64,000 nt of DNA from JBJMHZ01 sp045807125 (lineage in GTDB: Bacteria; Actinomycetota; Actinomycetes; JAWWOL01). The DNA is taken from positions 124,001 to 188,000 of the forward strand of contig JBJMHZ010000042.1 in the NCBI GenBank assembly GCA_045807125.1, in the 5' to 3' direction. The notes beneath the pieces were generated by a model. It was given only the letters and a program-made list of their open reading frames with translations. It was not told the origin of the DNA and ran no database searches. Made by a program: the position numbers and the translations under genes. Shown one piece after another: positions 41,760 through 48,933 of this stretch (position 1 is its first letter; each line of letters begins with the position of its first letter).

Positions 41760-41814
41760 GCCCGGGCCGGCTGTCAACTGGTTCCCGGGTGGGTTCGACT
41801 CCCACTAGCTCCAC
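41760..41814 (+). other. tRNA/tmRNA-like 3' end, possible prophage attachment site
   Basis: The stretch ends with a T-arm (GTGGG TTCGACT CCCAC) followed by TAGCTCCAC, the expected order of the T-stem and acceptor strand of tmRNA or a tRNA. No 5' acceptor partner or anticodon arm is seen nearby. The prophage genes begin 175 bp later. A tmRNA-type attL or attR is inferred; the other end of the prophage is outside the window. Confidence 0.45.
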
Positions 41815-41988
41815 AGATGGTACGTCGTGCAGCGTACGGCGGACCTGAACAGGTGTCCACTTGATCTTTTCCCTTCGGGACGGCGTGTCGCATTCGGGTA
41901 CGGCGTCCCTTGCAACGCCGAAGCCGCCCGCCCGTGCCCTGGGGAAGTGGGCACGGACGGGCGGCAACGGATGGTGCGGGGCGGTCGA
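41815..41988. other. Prophage left margin without a gene
   Basis: No gene is supported between the tRNA-like end and the stop of the holin-like gene. The stretch contains short GC-rich inverted segments around 41928-41970 (GCCCGCCCGTGCCC / GGGCACGGACGGGC) that may end the late transcript. Confidence 0.45.
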
Positions 41989-42240
41989 CTACTTGAGCCA
42001 GGGCGGGACGAGGCCGCGCTCCTCGAGCGCGTTCCACGCCTTCGAGACACCGGTGGCCACGGCGACGACGGTGCCGGCGGTGACCACGGCCTGACCGGCG
42101 GGCAGGTGCAGCGCGGCCACAGATACGGGCACGGCGGCAGCGAGTCCGAGCGTGGCGTGGATGCCGGTACGGATCGCCCGCCGGGTCGAGTCGCCGGTCC
42201 GGCGCTTCCGGGCAGTGGGGCGCTTGCGACGTGCCTTCAT
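41989..42240 (-). CDS. Holin-like small membrane protein (83 aa)
   Basis: The protein has a strongly basic N-terminus (KARRKRPTARKRR) and two hydrophobic helices (GIHATLGLAAAVPVSVAALH and AVVTAGTVVAVATGVSKAW), ending ERGLVPPWLK. It is the last gene of the minus-strand late module and resembles the small two-helix holins of actinophages, which form membrane holes for lysis. Start: ATG 42240. The lysin gene is about 4.3 kb upstream, with tail and papain-like genes between, so the lysis genes are not contiguous. Confidence 0.6.
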   Translation of the reverse strand: MKARRKRPTARKRRTGDSTRRAIRTGIHATLGLAAAVPVSVAALHLPAGQAVVTAGTVVAVATGVSKAWNALEERGLVPPWLK

Positions 42241-42272
42241 CCGGCTGGCCTCTCTCTCATCGCGGGGTGGGG

Positions 42273-44234
42273 TCAGGTCCAGGCGTCGCCGGTCCAGTGG
42301 CGGCGGACGTGGGTGATCCAGGCGTCGCCGTCCCAGCGGCGGTGGACGGGGTCGGCCCACTGGCTGCCGTCCCAATGACCGCCGGGGGAGGTGGTCAGGG
42401 TCGGCGCACCCACCGCCTCAGCGCTCGCGATCCCAGCCGGCACGATCGCGACAGGGCCGGGGGCGACCGTCGGCGCACCCACCGCCTCAGCGCTCGCGAT
42501 CCCAGCCGGCACGATCGCGACAGGGCCGGGGGCGACCGTCGGCGCACCCACCGCCTCGGCGCTCGCGATCCCCGTCGGGGTGACCACCTGGGCGCCGCCG
42601 AGAGCGGACTCCAGCTCGACGTACCGGGCGGCGGCGTTCGCGAACACGGTGTCGCCGGGGCCGATGTAGTGGCCGCCGTCGGGCGGGTTGGAGTTGAGGT
42701 AGATCCCCAGCGTCATCACGCCGCGGGCGCGCTGCGTCGCCCAGAACGCGTACAGGTCGGTGAGGTAGGCGGGGTCGTCGCCGCCGCCGCCTTTGGTCGA
42801 CCCGTCGCCGTTGACCGAGTCGCTGTTCCACAGCCCGTACTCGCTGGACCCGAAGACCAGCTGGTTGGTGGCGCAGAAGTCGCCCCAGAACTGGTAGCCC
42901 TTGCCGCCGCCGGTGAGGATCTGGCTCCACCGCTGCGCCTCGGTCGTCGTCGCCAGGTCGTGCTGGTCCCACCGGTCGTACTGGTGGGCGAGGACGCCGG
43001 CGTAGTGGCCGAGCAGCTGCGTGGCGATGTACGCCGGGTCTGGGAGCCCGCCGGTGGTGCCGTTCGACGGGGACAGGAACAGCCGGCCGGTGAACCCGGC
43101 CGCGCGGGCCTGGGTCTCCATCCGCAGGAACGCGGCAACGAAGTTGTCGGACTGGTCGACGCCGCCGTTGTCGATGCCGGTGGCGCCCGGGTTGACCGAC
43201 CACGCAGACCAGTTGCCGTTGTGCTCGTGCGCCCACCCGGCGTCGGCGTTGGCGTGCCCGTGGGCGACGAGGTAGGCGAAGAGGTTGAACCAGTGCACGT
43301 CGTACAGCCCGGCCGCCGCGTCGGCCCAGTTGCCGAGAGGGGCGCCGCCACTGACAGGGAACGGCTTGAGGTTGACGAACCACCGGGCGCCGGCGTACGC
43401 CGTGCCCTGCAGGGTCACCGCGTCGGACGGGGCCTCGTAGGCCGCCCACGTCGGCGCGAACGGGTACGTGGACAGCTTCGCGACCGGGTTGCCCCGCCAC
43501 AGCGCGAACGCGTCCGCGACGGCCGGGTCGAGGCTGCCGAGGTAGGCACCGGACTCGTGCACCGTCGTCGCGCCCCGCGCGACCGTCGGCACGCCGACCG
43601 CCGCAGCGGACGGCACGCCCGTGGGGATCACGTTCTGATCGACGGTCGTGGGCCCGTAGCCGGGGGTCACCAGCGACTCGCTGGCTCCGCCGTTGCGCCA
43701 GGACCGCAGGTTGATGTTCGCGGGGATCGCCGTCGCGTCGATCCAGTCGTCGACGTAGAGGTACTCGTTCGCGCCGAATGCCATCGCGGCGCCGGTCTGC
43801 TCCTCCGTCCACCCTGTGTTGAAGACCGTCGCCGTAGTGGTGAGAGTGACGGCCAGCGCGTACTTCGCGATGAGGGTGTAGACGCCGGTGCTGGAATTCC
43901 ACTTGTAGACCCGGTGATGAAGAGTCCCGGTGATCGTGCTCTGGTTGGTGTTGTACTTGACCGACGGCTGGTAGGTGCCGGCCGCGACCGTCTGGCCCAC
44001 GAGTGATGTCGAGTCGAAGAGCTGCCCGGTGCCGTTCGGCGCCGGCTCGCTTGCGCCGGCAGCGAAGGCGGCCAGTGACCCGGTCTCGGGGAGCAGCCCC
44101 TTGCCGATGACGTTCTTGGTGAACGTGACCGGGGTGACGCTGGTCTCCGCCGCCGGAGCCGACGTCGAAAGCTGCAACGCCGCCGTCAGGAGCGTGTCGG
44201 GGGTGGCCGTCTTGTACAGCGTCAGCGCGGTCAC
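42273..44234 (-). CDS. Phage tail protein with hydrolase-like middle and C-terminal repeats
   Basis: The 653 aa protein begins at GTG 44234 (VTALTLYKTATPDTLLTAAL). Residues about 1-210 are beta-rich. Residues about 240-560 (WFVNLKPFPVSGG, GRLFLSPSNGTTGG, YQFWGDFCATNQLVFGS, GIYLNSNPPDGGHY) look like a glycoside-hydrolase-type barrel. The end has 23-residue repeats (GIASAEAVGAPTVAPGPVAI) and a WDGxxW-type tail (GHWDGSQW, RRWDGDAW, RHWTGDAW). It is probably a receptor-binding or cell-wall-degrading tail fibre. The enzyme activity is inferred. Confidence 0.65.
   Translation of the reverse strand: MTALTLYKTATPDTLLTAALQLSTSAPAAETSVTPVTFTKNVIGKGLLPETGSLAAFAAGASEPAPNGTGQLFDSTSLVGQTVAAGTYQPSVKYNTNQSTITGTLHHRVYKWNSSTGVYTLIAKYALAVTLTTTATVFNTGWTEEQTGAAMAFGANEYLYVDDWIDATAIPANINLRSWRNGGASESLVTPGYGPTTVDQNVIPTGVPSAAAVGVPTVARGATTVHESGAYLGSLDPAVADAFALWRGNPVAKLSTYPFAPTWAAYEAPSDAVTLQGTAYAGARWFVNLKPFPVSGGAPLGNWADAAAGLYDVHWFNLFAYLVAHGHANADAGWAHEHNGNWSAWSVNPGATGIDNGGVDQSDNFVAAFLRMETQARAAGFTGRLFLSPSNGTTGGLPDPAYIATQLLGHYAGVLAHQYDRWDQHDLATTTEAQRWSQILTGGGKGYQFWGDFCATNQLVFGSSEYGLWNSDSVNGDGSTKGGGGDDPAYLTDLYAFWATQRARGVMTLGIYLNSNPPDGGHYIGPGDTVFANAAARYVELESALGGAQVVTPTGIASAEAVGAPTVAPGPVAIVPAGIASAEAVGAPTVAPGPVAIVPAGIASAEAVGAPTLTTSPGGHWDGSQWADPVHRRWDGDAWITHVRRHWTGDAWT
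42400..42571 (-). repeat. 69-bp tandem repeat in the tail-protein gene
   Basis: Units start at 42400, 42469 and 42538. The first two are near-identical over 69 bp and the third is identical for about 30 bp. They encode 23-aa units and keep the frame. A diverged copy (PTGVPSAAAVGVPTVARGAT) lies earlier in the protein. Confidence 0.85.
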
Positions 44235-44254
44235 CGGCTGGCCCTGCCCCTCGG

Positions 44255-44692
44255 CTACAGCTTGAAGATGTGGTTGGCGCCGGTGTCCGGGGTGACGGTG
44301 ATGTTGCCGCCGTTCGGCGTCACCGGGAGGCTGCTGCTGTTGCCGGTGTCCATGAACCCGATCACCCGCTGCGCGGACGCGGCGACGTCGGCGCCGCCGC
44401 CGGCAGCGGACGACTGGATCAGGACCAGCGCGGTGATCGCGGGACCGAGGGGCACCGACGAGAACGTCGCGACGCCGGCGTTCAGCACCCCGGCGGTGAA
44501 GGTCTTCGAGGCGATCGCGGGCGAGGTCGCCACGATCGTGCCGCCGGCCCCGGTGATGTCCGAGACGAACTTGTGCGCGCCGAGGTTCGGCGTGTAGCCG
44601 CGCACCGCGAGCCACTTCAGCACCCCGGTCTTGCAGGTGATGGACTCGTCGAGGATGCCCTCGCGACCCGCGTCGTACAGCTGGTTGGCCAT
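44255..44692 (-). CDS. Phage structural protein (145 aa)
   Basis: The protein reads ANQLYDAGREGILDESITCK, then VLKWLAVRGYTPNLGAHKFV, then a beta-rich half with VIGFMDTGNSSSLPVTPNGG. This pattern is common in actinophage tail-fibre-associated proteins. It is 20 bp upstream of the repeat-bearing tail gene on the same strand. Start: ATG 44692. The role in the virion is inferred from position. Confidence 0.65.
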   Translation of the reverse strand: MANQLYDAGREGILDESITCKTGVLKWLAVRGYTPNLGAHKFVSDITGAGGTIVATSPAIASKTFTAGVLNAGVATFSSVPLGPAITALVLIQSSAAGGGADVAASAQRVIGFMDTGNSSSLPVTPNGGNITVTPDTGANHIFKL

Positions 44693-44743
44693 GGCGTGAC
44701 TCCTCAGACGAGCGGGAACCGGAGGGCTGGCAGCGGTTCGTGG

Positions 44744-45271
44744 TCAGGCCGGGACGGGGTCCCAGGCGTCGTAGAGACCCAGGACGACGCCGGTGACGGA
44801 GGAAGGGTCGACCGGCCCGACGAACTGCTTGTAGACGCCGGTGGCGCCCTTCAACGCGGTCGGGGCGTAGTCGGTGCCCGTCCACCGGAGCGTCGCCGTC
44901 GCGGCGATCGACTGGGCCACGCCCTGCGACGGGGGCGCCGGCGCGAGGTCGCTGATCTCGACGGCCGGCACGGCCAGCGGCAGGGCGATGGCGTAGGTGC
45001 GGCCGCCACCGGCGGGGAAGCTCTCCCGCACCTGGTAGGTCCACCCGTTCGGGGTGAAGTCCGGGTCGTCGGTCGCGATGAGATCGACGCTGAACTGGCC
45101 GTTCCCGTCGAGGGTCGCGGTGATGGCCTTCGGGACGATGATGACGTCGGCGGCCGGGTCGGTCAGCGTCACCGGTGGGGTGAAGATGACGCTGCCCTGC
45201 ACCGGGGCGCCCTGCGAATCCACGTAGGTGCCGGTGACGGTGACCGTGTTGACGTTCGACGGCAGGGCCAT
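44744..45271 (-). CDS. Phage tail-fibre-region protein (175 aa)
   Basis: The protein opens with a beta domain (VTVTGTYVDSQGAPVQGSVI) typical of carboxypeptidase-like or fibre N-terminal domains in phage tails. It continues WTYQVRESFPAGGGRTYAIA and ends VVLGLYDAWDPVPA. No catalytic motif is visible. Start: ATG 45271. It lies between the papain-like protein and other tail genes. Confidence 0.6.
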   Translation of the reverse strand: MALPSNVNTVTVTGTYVDSQGAPVQGSVIFTPPVTLTDPAADVIIVPKAITATLDGNGQFSVDLIATDDPDFTPNGWTYQVRESFPAGGGRTYAIALPLAVPAVEISDLAPAPPSQGVAQSIAATATLRWTGTDYAPTALKGATGVYKQFVGPVDPSSVTGVVLGLYDAWDPVPA

Positions 45272-45299
45272 GACTGCGGCTCCCGTTCTCGATCTGGCG

Positions 45300-45893
45300 T
45301 CAGGCTGCCGGGGCGGCGAGCGGGACGTGGAAGCGGCGCTCGACGCAGAACGTGGCCCACGCCGTCGGCGAAGTGCGGCGGTCGACCTCGAGCGTCGGAT
45401 GCTCGAGCCCCGTCGCGTGGTAGGCGTAGGCCGCCAGGCTCGAGCAGACGACGTGGCCGGGCGGCTGGCCGCCGTCCCAGCCCTTGTCCCGCCACAGCCG
45501 GTCGATGAGGTCGGCTAGGTCGATGAGCCGCGCAGCGGTGGCCGCGTCCTCCGCGATGCCCACCCAGTCGTAACCGACGCCGAGCATCGCCTTGGCGGCC
45601 TTCACGACCAGCCGGCGCTGGTCGTCGGTCTTCGCCTGACGGACGTTGTCCACCGTCCACGGCGAAGCGAGGTACTTCCGGGCGTCCTGCCACCCCACAC
45701 CGCCCGGCCGGCCCTCGATGCACCACGGCGTGCCCGCTCGGTCGGTGTGCGTGTAGATGGCGACGTGGTTGACGGTGTTGTCGCGGTCCAGCAGGGCCGC
45801 GCCGAGCCGGATCAGTCGCGACGTCAGTCCGTTGCTGGTGCGGACGCAGAGCACGTCGCCGGGACGCAGCTGGGGCGTGGATGGGTCAGTCAC
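45300..45893 (-). CDS. NlpC/P60- or YiiX-type papain-like protein
   Basis: The 197 aa protein has LRPGDVLCVRTSNGLTSRLI, then NHVAIYTHTD with a His, and later GHVVCSSLAAYAYHATGL with a Cys. This order (His before Cys) fits the permuted papain-like YiiX/LRAT group, which cleaves amide or ester bonds. GTG 45893. In a phage tail or lysis region it may trim host wall peptides or process a virion component; the substrate is unknown. Confidence 0.65.
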   Translation of the reverse strand: MTDPSTPQLRPGDVLCVRTSNGLTSRLIRLGAALLDRDNTVNHVAIYTHTDRAGTPWCIEGRPGGVGWQDARKYLASPWTVDNVRQAKTDDQRRLVVKAAKAMLGVGYDWVGIAEDAATAARLIDLADLIDRLWRDKGWDGGQPPGHVVCSSLAAYAYHATGLEHPTLEVDRRTSPTAWATFCVERRFHVPLAAPAA

Positions 45894-45935
45894 GAGCGGC
45901 GCTCCGATCGGTGAGGTGCCTCAGGGTTGGCGGGC

Positions 45936-46565
45936 TCAGCCGGCGGTGAGGACGCCGTCGCGGAGGAAGCCGTGGTAGTCGCCGGACGCGATCGACCCGG
46001 CGCCGGCCGAGCAGGTGTTGCCGTCCTTGCCCGCCGTGACGTTCGGGGGCTCGCCGCCGCGGACCCAGCAGCGGTGCTCGGTGTCATCGGGCCGGTTGCA
46101 GTTGCTCGCGCGGGAGTCGATGTCCCACTCGTGGCCGTTCGGCAGCACGACGTAGAGGTGCCGGCCGTCGCAGTTGGTCCAGCCGCGGTAGCAGTGGCCG
46201 CGGGCCCGGCAGTCGTACCAGCTGGCGTAGTACATGCAGCCGGGCTCGAGCCGGCCGGACGGGGTGTCCCACACGTGCCGGACGCTGGAGCTGAGCGTCA
46301 CCGCGGGGACGAGCTCGCCGCAGCCATCGCTGCACGGCTTGGTGGCCTCCCACGGAACGACCCCGCCGCAGCGCTCGCAGGCGCCTTCCCAGCCCCGCGC
46401 ACCCGCCGCGTCCAACGACGGCGGCCCGGCCGCCGACTCGGCTGGACCGACATCATGGACCGCGCGGTGCAGACCACCGACCGCGCAGCCGTCCCACAGC
46501 GCGATGTACTCGCCGCGCCAGGCGACCACGCTGACCAGCCGGCACCGCGTCGCCGGGTACGTCAC
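45936..46565 (-). CDS. Cys-rich phage protein of unknown function
   Basis: The 209 aa protein has many Cys residues (CERCGGVVPWEATKPCSDGC, CMYYASWYDCRARGHCYRGW) and a conserved-looking end: HEWDIDSRASNCNRPDDTEH, RCWVRGGEPPNVTAGKDGNT, SGDYHGFLRDGVLTAG. Proteins with this end occur in actinobacterial prophages. Metal binding by the Cys pairs is likely. The GTG start overlaps the lysin stop (GTGA), so they are translationally coupled. Confidence 0.65.
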   Translation of the reverse strand: MTYPATRCRLVSVVAWRGEYIALWDGCAVGGLHRAVHDVGPAESAAGPPSLDAAGARGWEGACERCGGVVPWEATKPCSDGCGELVPAVTLSSSVRHVWDTPSGRLEPGCMYYASWYDCRARGHCYRGWTNCDGRHLYVVLPNGHEWDIDSRASNCNRPDDTEHRCWVRGGEPPNVTAGKDGNTCSAGAGSIASGDYHGFLRDGVLTAG

Positions 46566-47437
46566 CCGCCCGCCCCAGCGACGAGATCTTTGCCGAACTC
46601 GGCGGCGACCGCATCCGCGAAGTCGGCCGGCAGGGTGACGCCCTTCGCGGCCGCGACCTTCGCGATCGCGGCCGGGATGCCGGCCTGGGCGCGGGCGATG
46701 GAGTGGATGACCTGCGTCACCGGCACCTGGCCGTGCGCGGTCGCCGGGTCGTCCATCAGGCGAGGCATCAGCTGCTCGGTGAGCCACTTCTTGTCGTCGG
46801 CGTTCAGCACGTCGTCCTCCTTCTTGGTCGGGATGAGCAGCGGGGCGAGCGAGGGGGCGGTGTTCCAGTCGACGCCGGGGCCGTCGCCGGCGGAGGCGCC
46901 CGGGATCTGCTTCTGGCCGTGCTGCCAGATCACGGCGCGGCGGATGTCGTGGCCCCACTCGGCGGGCACGTCGAGGCCACCGGAGTAGTCGGCCATCCAG
47001 AGCAGCTCGTCGCCGAGCCCGGCGCAGTAGCCCTCCGCGGCGTACGACGGGTAGGTGTAGACGATCGGCACGTAGCCGACGCGCTGCTGGAGGTACTCGG
47101 CCATCCGGTTGTAGTTGGCAGCAGCGGCGGCGGCGTGGAGGTGGGTGGGCAGTTCGACGTCGAGGGCGAGCCGCAGCTCCGGTGGTTCCGACCGGCCGAC
47201 CACCTCGAGGAAGTGGTCGATCTGCGCCTTGGCGTCCTGCCCGGGCTCGCACATGTGATACGCGCCCCACGGCATCCCCGCGGCCTTCGCGGCCGCGCGT
47301 CGGCTGACGTACTTGGGGTCTACGTAGCTGGTGCCCTGCGTCGCCTTGTGGATCACCGCGGCCACGCCGGCCGCCTTGAGGCGCGCGAAGTCGACGGAGC
47401 CGTTGTGGTGGCTCAGGTCGACGATCGTGGCGGTCAT
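46562..47437 (-). CDS. GH25 endolysin (N-acetylmuramidase)
   Basis: The 291 aa protein has an N-terminal GH25 muramidase fold: IVDLSHHNGSVDFARLKAAG, FVIHK-like VAAVIHKATQGTSYVDPKYV, GAYHMCEPGQDAKAQIDHFL, and LALDVELPTH with the catalytic acid. It ends (about 205-291) with a helical region that may bind the wall. It cleaves the glycan backbone at lysis. It follows the DUF2746-like membrane protein by 9 bp and overlaps the next gene. Confidence 0.9.
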   Translation of the reverse strand: MTATIVDLSHHNGSVDFARLKAAGVAAVIHKATQGTSYVDPKYVSRRAAAKAAGMPWGAYHMCEPGQDAKAQIDHFLEVVGRSEPPELRLALDVELPTHLHAAAAAANYNRMAEYLQQRVGYVPIVYTYPSYAAEGYCAGLGDELLWMADYSGGLDVPAEWGHDIRRAVIWQHGQKQIPGASAGDGPGVDWNTAPSLAPLLIPTKKEDDVLNADDKKWLTEQLMPRLMDDPATAHGQVPVTQVIHSIARAQAGIPAAIAKVAAAKGVTLPADFADAVAAEFGKDLVAGAGG

Positions 47438-47446
47438 CGGGTCTCC

Positions 47447-47995
47447 TCAGCGCTCGGTCGGGGACGAGCCGCCGGCAGCCAGCTCGTCGGGCTCGGGAGG
47501 GGCCGGCGGCGCGGTCGCCGGGAGAGCTGCGACCCGGTCGGGGACGACCACGACGGCGATCGCGCGCAAGAGTGCCGCCTGCTCGGCCGCCCAGCGGTCG
47601 TGGGCGAGCCGCCAAGCCTCGAGCGAAGCGGCGCGCTCGTTGGCGTACTGAGCGGCGGCGACGGCGGCCTCACCGGTGGCGACCGCGTCCCTCGCAATGC
47701 GTGCGGCCTCGGTCGACTGCTCCGCCGCGACCTTCGCGTGGTCCTTGAGGGAATGGCCGCCGTTGGGGTTGATCTCGCGCTTGATCTCCTGCACCGGGCT
47801 CGACGGCTCGTCGAGGACCTCGCGCAGCACGGCGCGCATCGCCGGGCGCAGCACGCGCTTCCACAACCAGGTGAGGGCCGCGCCGATTGTCGCGAGCGAC
47901 GTTGCCAGGGCTGCCAGGACGATGACCAGGTTGACGGTCCCGTGGCTGGAGATCACCACGTCGGCGGTCGGCGGGAGGGACGCGAGCAAGGTCAT
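47447..47995 (-). CDS. DUF2746-like phage membrane protein
   Basis: The 182 aa protein has one N-terminal membrane helix (VNLVIVLAALATSLATIGAA) and then a long charged helical region with REINPNGGHSLKDHAKVAAE, the marker segment of the actinophage DUF2746 group, and a Pro-rich tail. It lies directly before the lysin gene and may act as a holin or membrane anchor in lysis. Start: ATG 47995. Confidence 0.7.
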   Translation of the reverse strand: MTLLASLPPTADVVISSHGTVNLVIVLAALATSLATIGAALTWLWKRVLRPAMRAVLREVLDEPSSPVQEIKREINPNGGHSLKDHAKVAAEQSTEAARIARDAVATGEAAVAAAQYANERAASLEAWRLAHDRWAAEQAALLRAIAVVVVPDRVAALPATAPPAPPEPDELAAGGSSPTER

Positions 47996-48028
47996 GGCTT
48001 CCCCGTGAGTCGTGGCCGCCGAGCGCGG

Positions 48029-48526
48029 TCAGATGCCGATGAGCAGGTCGAGCGTGAGATACCGCTGGGCGGTGACGAACTGCGTCTTGACGGTGCCGTC
48101 GACGCCGATCAGCAGCGGCACGCCCGTCGCGGTCGAGGAGCCGTTGTCAGTCACGCAGAACCGACGGCGCGCCGCCGTCGGGCGGTGCGCGGCGGCAATG
48201 GTCGCGATCAGCGTCCCCGCGGCCGGCGTCGCGCCCACCCCGGCGTCGATGATGCCGTGCACGTGCGCCAGACCCGGACGGACGAGAGTCGAGCTGGGCG
48301 CGCCGAACCCCGTCGCCGCCGTGAAGCCCGCCGGGAGCACGAGGGCCACCTGGACCAGAGCCGCGTTCGCGGCATTGCCCTCCAGCGTGGCGAGCCGGTT
48401 GTCCTGCGCGTTGCTCTCCGTCGTCAGCGCGGTCAGCGCTGCGTATGCCTGGTCGAGGTCGGCTGGGAGGTTGTCGTCGCCGGAGCGCCGGTCGGCGGCC
48501 GGGATCGGCAGGATCAGCTGGGTCAC
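48029..48526 (-). CDS. Phage tail-region protein (165 aa)
   Basis: GTG 48526 has GGAGGTG 7 bp upstream, so this start is preferred over an upstream one at 48607. A short helical coiled segment (DLDQAYAALTALTTESNAQD) leads to a beta-rich C-terminal half (IATIAAAHRPTAARRRFCVT, VPLLIGVDGTVKTQFVTAQR). This is a common design for small trimeric tail-fibre or spike tips. No enzyme motif. Confidence 0.6.
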   Translation of the reverse strand: MTQLILPIPAADRRSGDDNLPADLDQAYAALTALTTESNAQDNRLATLEGNAANAALVQVALVLPAGFTAATGFGAPSSTLVRPGLAHVHGIIDAGVGATPAAGTLIATIAAAHRPTAARRRFCVTDNGSSTATGVPLLIGVDGTVKTQFVTAQRYLTLDLLIGI

Positions 48527-48573
48527 CGACAACACCTCCGTGACTGGTCGTGGGACGGCGGTACGCTGCCGGG

Positions 48574-48933
48574 ATGGACCCGCACCTGACCAAGTTCCTG
48601 CTGGCACGGTTCCGCGAGGACGAAGCGGCTGCGCGCGACGCGCTGACCGACCCGGTCGCGAACTGGGGCGCCCAGGACTGGATCGAGATCGATGGCACGT
48701 CGCTCGCCCATGTCCGTCGGCACGACCCTCACCGTGTGCTCGAGCGGTGCAAGGCGGGCCGGTGGATCGTGCGGGAGTACGAGGACGCGCGCTGCGACTT
48801 CAACCGGCACGAGCCGACCCTGGAGTTCGTCGTGCGCCTGCTCGCCATGCCCTACGCCGAACACGCGGACTTCGACCCGGCGTGGGCGATCCCCGGCTGG
48901 GCGAACTTCAAGATGCCGACTGTCGCTCAGTAG
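48574..48933 (+). CDS. DUF6221-family protein (moron)
   Basis: The 119 aa protein matches the DUF6221 pattern common in actinobacterial genomes and elements: LTKFLLARFREDEAAARDAL near the start, AHVRRHDPHRVLERCKAGRW in the middle, and FVVRLLAMPYAEHADFDPAW at the end. Function unknown. It is on the plus strand inside the minus-strand tail module and its end overlaps the end of the metallophosphoesterase gene by 7 bp. Start: ATG 48574. Confidence 0.8.
   Translation: MDPHLTKFLLARFREDEAAARDALTDPVANWGAQDWIEIDGTSLAHVRRHDPHRVLERCKAGRWIVREYEDARCDFNRHEPTLEFVVRLLAMPYAEHADFDPAWAIPGWANFKMPTVAQ

Noticed and set aside
42400..42571. CRISPR-like repeat array
   Set aside because: The repeats are directly tandem without unique spacers and are in frame inside a protein-coding gene.
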